The notes under the pieces were generated by a model, which did no database searches, had not been told where the DNA came from, and worked only from the letters and a program-made list of their open reading frames with translations. A stretch of 64,000 nt of DNA from Bradyrhizobium canariense (GTDB taxonomy: Bacteria > Pseudomonadota > Alphaproteobacteria > Rhizobiales > Xanthobacteraceae): assembly GCF_019402665.1 (NCBI RefSeq), contig NZ_VSST01000029.1:1-64000 (forward strand), written 5' to 3'. A program made the translations under genes and the position numbers. The stretch's first letter is position 1; every line of letters begins with the position of its first letter. Of the stretch, positions 60,302 to 64,000 are shown piece by piece.

Positions 60302-60323
60302 TGAAAAACTCTTCCGGGAAGGC

Positions 60324-61121
60324 TCATGGCGGCAGAATCGAGGAGACGAGGAGCTGGGTGTAGGGCTCGCGGGGATCGTCGAGCACCTGGTCGGTGAGGC
60401 CGGTCTCGATGACGCGGCCGCCCTTCATCACCATCACGCGATGCGACAGCAGGCGCGCGACCGCGAGATCATGGGTGACGATGATGACCGCGAGGTGCAG
60501 CTCGGCGACGAGACTGCGCACGAGGTCGAGCAGGCGGGCCTGGACGGAAACGTCGAGGCCGCCAGTCGGCTCGTCCATGAACACCAGCCGCGGCTCGGTG
60601 ACGAGGTTGCGGGCAATCTGGAGGCGCTGGCGCATGCCGCCGGAATAGGTGCGCGGCGCATCGTCGATGCGTGCGATGTCGATCTCGACGCGGGTCAGCC
60701 AGTCCGACGCGGTATCACGGATGCGGCCGTAATGATTCCAGCCCACTGCCATCAGCCGCTCGCCGACATTGGCGCCGGCCGAGACCGCCATGCGCAGACC
60801 CTGCGCGGGATCCTGGTGGACGAAACCCCAATCGGTGCGAAACAGAAACCGCCGCTCGGCTTCGCCCAGCGTGGCAAGATCGCGGGCGACGCCGTCGCGC
60901 ATCCGGTAGGACACCTGGCCGCCGCTGGCCGCGAGCTGACCTGACAGGAGCTGAAGCAGCGTCGATTTGCCCGAGCCGGATTCGCCGACGATCGCCAGCA
61001 CCTCGCCGGGATAGAGCGCAAAGGACACGTCGCGGCATGCGGCGATCCGGCCGTAGGACTTGCTGAGGGATTTTGCGACCAGCAGCGGCTCGTCGTTTTC
61101 GAGCATGTCTTGATCAGCCAT
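60324..61121 (-). CDS. phnK: C-P lyase ABC-type ATP-binding subunit PhnK
   Basis: The 265-residue ATPase has Walker A GESGSGKSTLL, signature YSGGMRQRLQIARN and Walker B LVFMDEPTGGLD. It binds the PhnGHIJ core and helps in C-P bond cleavage. ATG 61121 overlaps the phnJ stop by 8 bases. A longer in-frame upstream reading is phnJ antisense-frame shadow. Confidence 0.95.
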   Translation of the reverse strand: MADQDMLENDEPLLVAKSLSKSYGRIAACRDVSFALYPGEVLAIVGESGSGKSTLLQLLSGQLAASGGQVSYRMRDGVARDLATLGEAERRFLFRTDWGFVHQDPAQGLRMAVSAGANVGERLMAVGWNHYGRIRDTASDWLTRVEIDIARIDDAPRTYSGGMRQRLQIARNLVTEPRLVFMDEPTGGLDVSVQARLLDLVRSLVAELHLAVIIVTHDLAVARLLSHRVMVMKGGRVIETGLTDQVLDDPREPYTQLLVSSILPP

Positions 61122-62010
61122 TCGGTGCCTCCTGCGCCTTCTCCTTGTACGGCGCGGCGCTGAGGCTGCCGTGGTGGCCGGCGGCCTGGCGGCCCTCGCA
61201 ATAATCGGTGTCGGAGCAGACGAACATGCGGCCGCCCTTGTCGTCGGTGACGATCTCGTCGAGATAGGAATTTTCCGCGGCGCATAGCGCGCAAGGCGCA
61301 TTAAAGCGATACGGCTCGAAGGGATGGTCTTCGAAGTCGAGCGACACGACTTGCGTATAGGGCGGGATCGCGTAGATGCGCTTTTCGCGGCCGGCGCCGA
61401 ACAATTGCAGCGCCGGGCAATTGTCCATCTTGGGATTATCGAATTTCGGCGTCGGCGAGGGGTCCATCACGTAGCGCGCATTGACCTTCACCGGATAGGC
61501 GTAAGCCGTCGCGATGTGGCCGAAGCGGGCGATGTCCTCGTAGAGCTTGACATGCATCAGGCCGTATTCGGCGAGCGCATGCATGCGCCGCGTCTCCGTC
61601 TCGCGCGGCTCGAGGAAACGTAAAGGCTCGGGGATCGGCACCTGATAGACCAGCACCTGATTTGCGTGCAGCGACGTCTCCGGGATGCGGTGACGGGTCT
61701 GGATCACGGTCGCATCTTCAGTCGCCGTCGTCGTGGCGACGCCGGCGGTCTTGGCGAAGAATTTGCGGATCGAGATCGCGTTGGTGGTGTCGTCAGACCC
61801 CTGGTCGATCACCTTCAGCACGTCCTGTGGCCCGAGGATCGCAGCGGTGACCTGGACGCCGCCGGTGCCCCAGCCATAGGGCATCGGCATTTCACGGCTG
61901 GCGAACGGCACCTGATAGCCGGGGATCGCGATCGCCTTGAGGATCGCCCGGCGGATCATCCGCTTGGTCTGTTCGTCGAGATAGGCGAAATTGTAGGCCG
62001 GCGCGTTCAT
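61114..62010 (-). CDS. phnJ: Radical SAM C-P lyase PhnJ
   Basis: The 298-residue radical-SAM enzyme cleaves the carbon-phosphorus bond to give alkane and ribose cyclic phosphate. The atypical Cys motif is C240-x2-C243-x21-C265-x5-C271 (CALC ... CSDTDYC), matching E. coli PhnJ. The glycine in IPGYQ (G31) is the equivalent of the radical glycine, and C271 of the thiyl cysteine, by family knowledge. Its ATG overlaps the phnI stop by ATGA. Confidence 0.97.
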   Translation of the reverse strand: MNAPAYNFAYLDEQTKRMIRRAILKAIAIPGYQVPFASREMPMPYGWGTGGVQVTAAILGPQDVLKVIDQGSDDTTNAISIRKFFAKTAGVATTTATEDATVIQTRHRIPETSLHANQVLVYQVPIPEPLRFLEPRETETRRMHALAEYGLMHVKLYEDIARFGHIATAYAYPVKVNARYVMDPSPTPKFDNPKMDNCPALQLFGAGREKRIYAIPPYTQVVSLDFEDHPFEPYRFNAPCALCAAENSYLDEIVTDDKGGRMFVCSDTDYCEGRQAAGHHGSLSAAPYKEKAQEAPNG

Positions 62011-63110
62011 TCCGCGGCCTCCTTCATTGCGTCGGGCGCATTGGCATCAGCGAATTCCTTGCGCAGCTTGCGCAACAGGCCGAGCTCGGACTGGAAGTCG
62101 ACGTAATGCGGCAGCTTCAGGTGCTCGACGAAGCCGGTCGCCTGGACGTTGTCCGAATGCGACATCACGAATTCTTCGTCTTGCGCGGGTGCGAGTGCCT
62201 CTTCGCCGAGTTCGCGCGCGCGCAACGCGCGGTCGACCAGCGCCATCGACATGGTCTTGCGCTCGCTCTGGCCAAAGGCGAGGCCATAGCCGCGGGTGAA
62301 GCACGGCGCTTCGGTCGCGGAGCCCTTGAATTGATTGACCATCTGGCACTCGGTGAGTTCGATCGAACCGAGCGGCACGGCGAAGCCGACGTCTTCCGCC
62401 GAAAATTCGACTTCGACCTCGCCGAAGCGGATCTCGCCGGCGAAGGGGTGGTTGCGGCCGTAGCCGCGCTGGGTGGAATAGCCCATCGCGAGCAAGAAGC
62501 CTTCGTCGCCACGCGCGAGGTTTTGCAGGCGCAGGTCACGATCGGCAGGAAAATTCAGCGGCTCGCGGGTGAGATCGCCGACGCTGGCGCCCTCTTCGGC
62601 CTGCGGGGAGGGCTCGATCAGGCCGTCGCGGCCGAGAATATCCGTCACCCGCGGCGTGGGCACTGTCGATGCTTCGGCCGTCGCCGGCGCTTCCGGTACG
62701 AAGCCTTCGGCGAGCGAGGGATCGAGCAGGCGGTGGGTATAATCGAAGGTGGGGCCAAGGATCTGGCCGCCGGGAATGTCCTTGAAGGTCGAGGACACCC
62801 GCCGCTGCACCCGCATCGCGCCCGTCTCGACCGGCTCGCTGGCGCCAAAGCGCGGCAGCGTGGCGCGGAAGGCGCGGATCAGGAAGATCGCCTCGATCAA
62901 ATCGCCGCGCGCCTGCTTGATCGCGAGCGCCGCGAGCTCGCGGTCATAGAGCGAGCCTTCGCTCATGACGCGGTCCACGGCGAGGCCAAGCTGCTCCGAA
63001 ATCTGGTCGAGGGAAATTTCCGGCACGCTTTGATCGCCGCGCCGCGCACTGGCGAGCAGGCGATGGGCGTTCTCGATGGCGCGTTCGCCGCCTTTGACTG
63101 CGACATACAT
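62007..63110 (-). CDS. phnI: C-P lyase core subunit PhnI
   Basis: The 367-residue subunit forms the PhnGHIJ core and transfers the ribose triphosphate from ATP to phosphonate. Recognisable segments are MYVAVKGGERAIENAHRLLASARRG, GYSTQRGYGRNHPFAGEIRFGEVEVE and MVNQFKGSATEAPCFTRGYGLAFGQSERKTMSMALVDRAL. It follows phnH by 2 bases. Confidence 0.96.
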   Translation of the reverse strand: MYVAVKGGERAIENAHRLLASARRGDQSVPEISLDQISEQLGLAVDRVMSEGSLYDRELAALAIKQARGDLIEAIFLIRAFRATLPRFGASEPVETGAMRVQRRVSSTFKDIPGGQILGPTFDYTHRLLDPSLAEGFVPEAPATAEASTVPTPRVTDILGRDGLIEPSPQAEEGASVGDLTREPLNFPADRDLRLQNLARGDEGFLLAMGYSTQRGYGRNHPFAGEIRFGEVEVEFSAEDVGFAVPLGSIELTECQMVNQFKGSATEAPCFTRGYGLAFGQSERKTMSMALVDRALRARELGEEALAPAQDEEFVMSHSDNVQATGFVEHLKLPHYVDFQSELGLLRKLRKEFADANAPDAMKEAAE

Positions 63111-63112
63111 GC

Positions 63113-63721
63113 TTAGCTTCCCTTGCTCACGACGCGCGTGGTGCGCGGGACCGCAACCACGGCATCATCCGCGACCAGGACCACATCGATGCCGCGCGGA
63201 AACAGCGCTTCGTTAATACGAAGTCGCTCGAACAGGTCGAACGGCTTGATCGAGGCCTTGAGCGTCGCGACGCCGTCGATGCCGGGACCGCGCAGCTCGA
63301 AGCTGCGCCCCGAATGCAGGCTCTCGACCTGAAGGATCAGCGTGGTCGACCGGTCCGGATATTCGCTGGTGCCGAGCGCGAAGCGCTCGAGCGAAGGCAG
63401 CGCCCCGCCTTCGCTGATCAGCGCGAAGCTGACGATCGAGGAATCCTGCACCACCGGCGCGCCCGTGTGGAACTTCAGCCATTTTGTCACGTCGGTGCTT
63501 TCCGACATGCGCGCATCGAGCCAGAGCGGCGTGTCGTGATCGAACAGCGTCAGCGCGATCGCGGCCGTGCCGCGCATCATCACATGAGGCGCGCCTGATG
63601 TCGGCACGATGCGCTGGACCGACCCCGGCCGCGCCATCGCGTCCATGACCGAGCGAAAGGTCGATTGCGCCGACAACACCTTGTCGACGAACCCCGGCGG
63701 CAGTTCCGCAATCGTGGTCAT
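63113..63721 (-). CDS. phnH: C-P lyase core subunit PhnH
   Basis: The 202-residue subunit has MTTIAELPPGFVDKVLSAQSTFRSVMDAMARPGSVQRI, HVMMRGTAAIALTLFDHDTPLWLD and FELRGPGIDG, as in PhnH. ATG 63721 is 4 bases after the phnG stop; longer in-frame reading into phnG is unlikely. Confidence 0.95.
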   Translation of the reverse strand: MTTIAELPPGFVDKVLSAQSTFRSVMDAMARPGSVQRIVPTSGAPHVMMRGTAAIALTLFDHDTPLWLDARMSESTDVTKWLKFHTGAPVVQDSSIVSFALISEGGALPSLERFALGTSEYPDRSTTLILQVESLHSGRSFELRGPGIDGVATLKASIKPFDLFERLRINEALFPRGIDVVLVADDAVVAVPRTTRVVSKGS

Positions 63722-63725
63722 GATC

Positions 63726-64000
63726 TCACCCCTCACCGCGCACCATGGTGTAGAAATCAACTTTCGTCGCGGCGGTCTCGGCCGCAGCCTGTTTACGCCT
63801 GACCATCAGCTGCACGCGCAACGGCGCGATGATGTCCCGCTCCACCGCGCCACTGAAATCGCTGGACTGCACCAGCGCATCGCACAGCGCAATCAGCCGC
63901 GCCTTCTCACCGTCGCGACCGAGCGTGTAACCGAAACCGACCTCGCCGCTCGCAAGCCGCACCGCAGCCCGCGACACCGTCGCTTCGCCGAGATTGAATG
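63726..64000 (-). CDS. phnG: C-P lyase core subunit PhnG, 5' end outside window
   Basis: The C-terminal 91 residues of PhnG are present: FNLGEATVSRAAVRLASGEVGFGYTLGRDGEKARLIALCDALVQ, then an Arg-rich end. The frame is open to the right edge, so the gene starts beyond 64000. It would be the first gene of the core operon in this window, with the promoter and any Pho box outside. Confidence 0.93.
   Translation of the reverse strand, partial: FNLGEATVSRAAVRLASGEVGFGYTLGRDGEKARLIALCDALVQSSDFSGAVERDIIAPLRVQLMVRRKQAAAETAATKVDFYTMVRGEG

Overview
The window looks like a chromosomal segment of a Bradyrhizobium-type alphaproteobacterium (Rhizobiales/Nitrobacteraceae). The evidence is high GC throughout, the neighbourhood hisD - UPF0262 - low-Mr phosphatase - Maf - YacG, a DUF1013/TrcR protein, TAXI-type TRAP and Bug-type transporters, a complete-looking C-P lyase operon, and many mosaic palindromic intergenic repeats. 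I see no prophage, insertion sequence, CRISPR array or conjugation gene. Species-level assignment is inference.

Layout. 1-13 kb: an ispH-thrB-rnhA operon diverging from trcR, an OmpW-like porin behind a perfect FNR/FixK-type box, a lipoprotein, propionyl-CoA synthetase, two tandem secreted TPR/LprI paralogues, a CPA1 antiporter, a membrane protein and an SDR. 13-20 kb: a TAXI TRAP transporter operon (SBP, fused permease, DUF1850), secreted proteins of unknown function and a Nudix hydrolase. 20-31 kb: thioesterase, aldo-keto reductase, TPR protein, a frameshifted oleate hydratase, a His-rich secreted protein, a flavin amine oxidase, a RibD-like reductase, a heme-binding-barrel-like protein and a LuxR regulator. 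31-36 kb: tRNA-Phe and the housekeeping block yacG/maf/phosphatase/UPF0262/hisD/DUF2948. 36-47 kb: a TetR-SDR-epimerase unit, hydrolases, a cyclic-nucleotide-binding thioredoxin-reductase-like protein, tRNA-Thr, a gene-poor 0.7 kb, a Tat-exported intradiol-dioxygenase-like protein with a ferric-reductase-like membrane partner, and a luciferase-like oxidoreductase. 47-53 kb: a six-gene catabolic operon (Bug SBP, flavin reductase, FAH, HpaH, RidA, amidohydrolase) diverging from an IclR regulator. 53-57 kb: O-acetylhomoserine sulfhydrylase with a hydrolase, a Lys/Arg-rich histone-like protein, and a sulfonate-binding protein operon. 57-64 kb: the C-P lyase operon phnGHIJKLMN (phnG cut by the right edge) followed by a PPOX flavoprotein.

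Most notable signals. (1) Upstream of the sulfonate operon lies an unannotated 15-19 codon ORF ending Cys-Cys-Cys-stop, behind a good sigma-70 promoter; it looks like a cysteine-sensing leader peptide. (2) A 23-bp perfect palindrome covers the start codon of the IclR gene. (3) A perfect TTGAT-N4-ATCAA box lies upstream of ompW. (4) A minus-strand rho-independent terminator at 23.2 kb has no annotated gene feeding it. (5) A Tat-exported protein is paired with an HX13H/HX13H ferric-reductase-like membrane protein. (6) At least 17 palindromic mosaic elements from several families sit in the gaps between genes.
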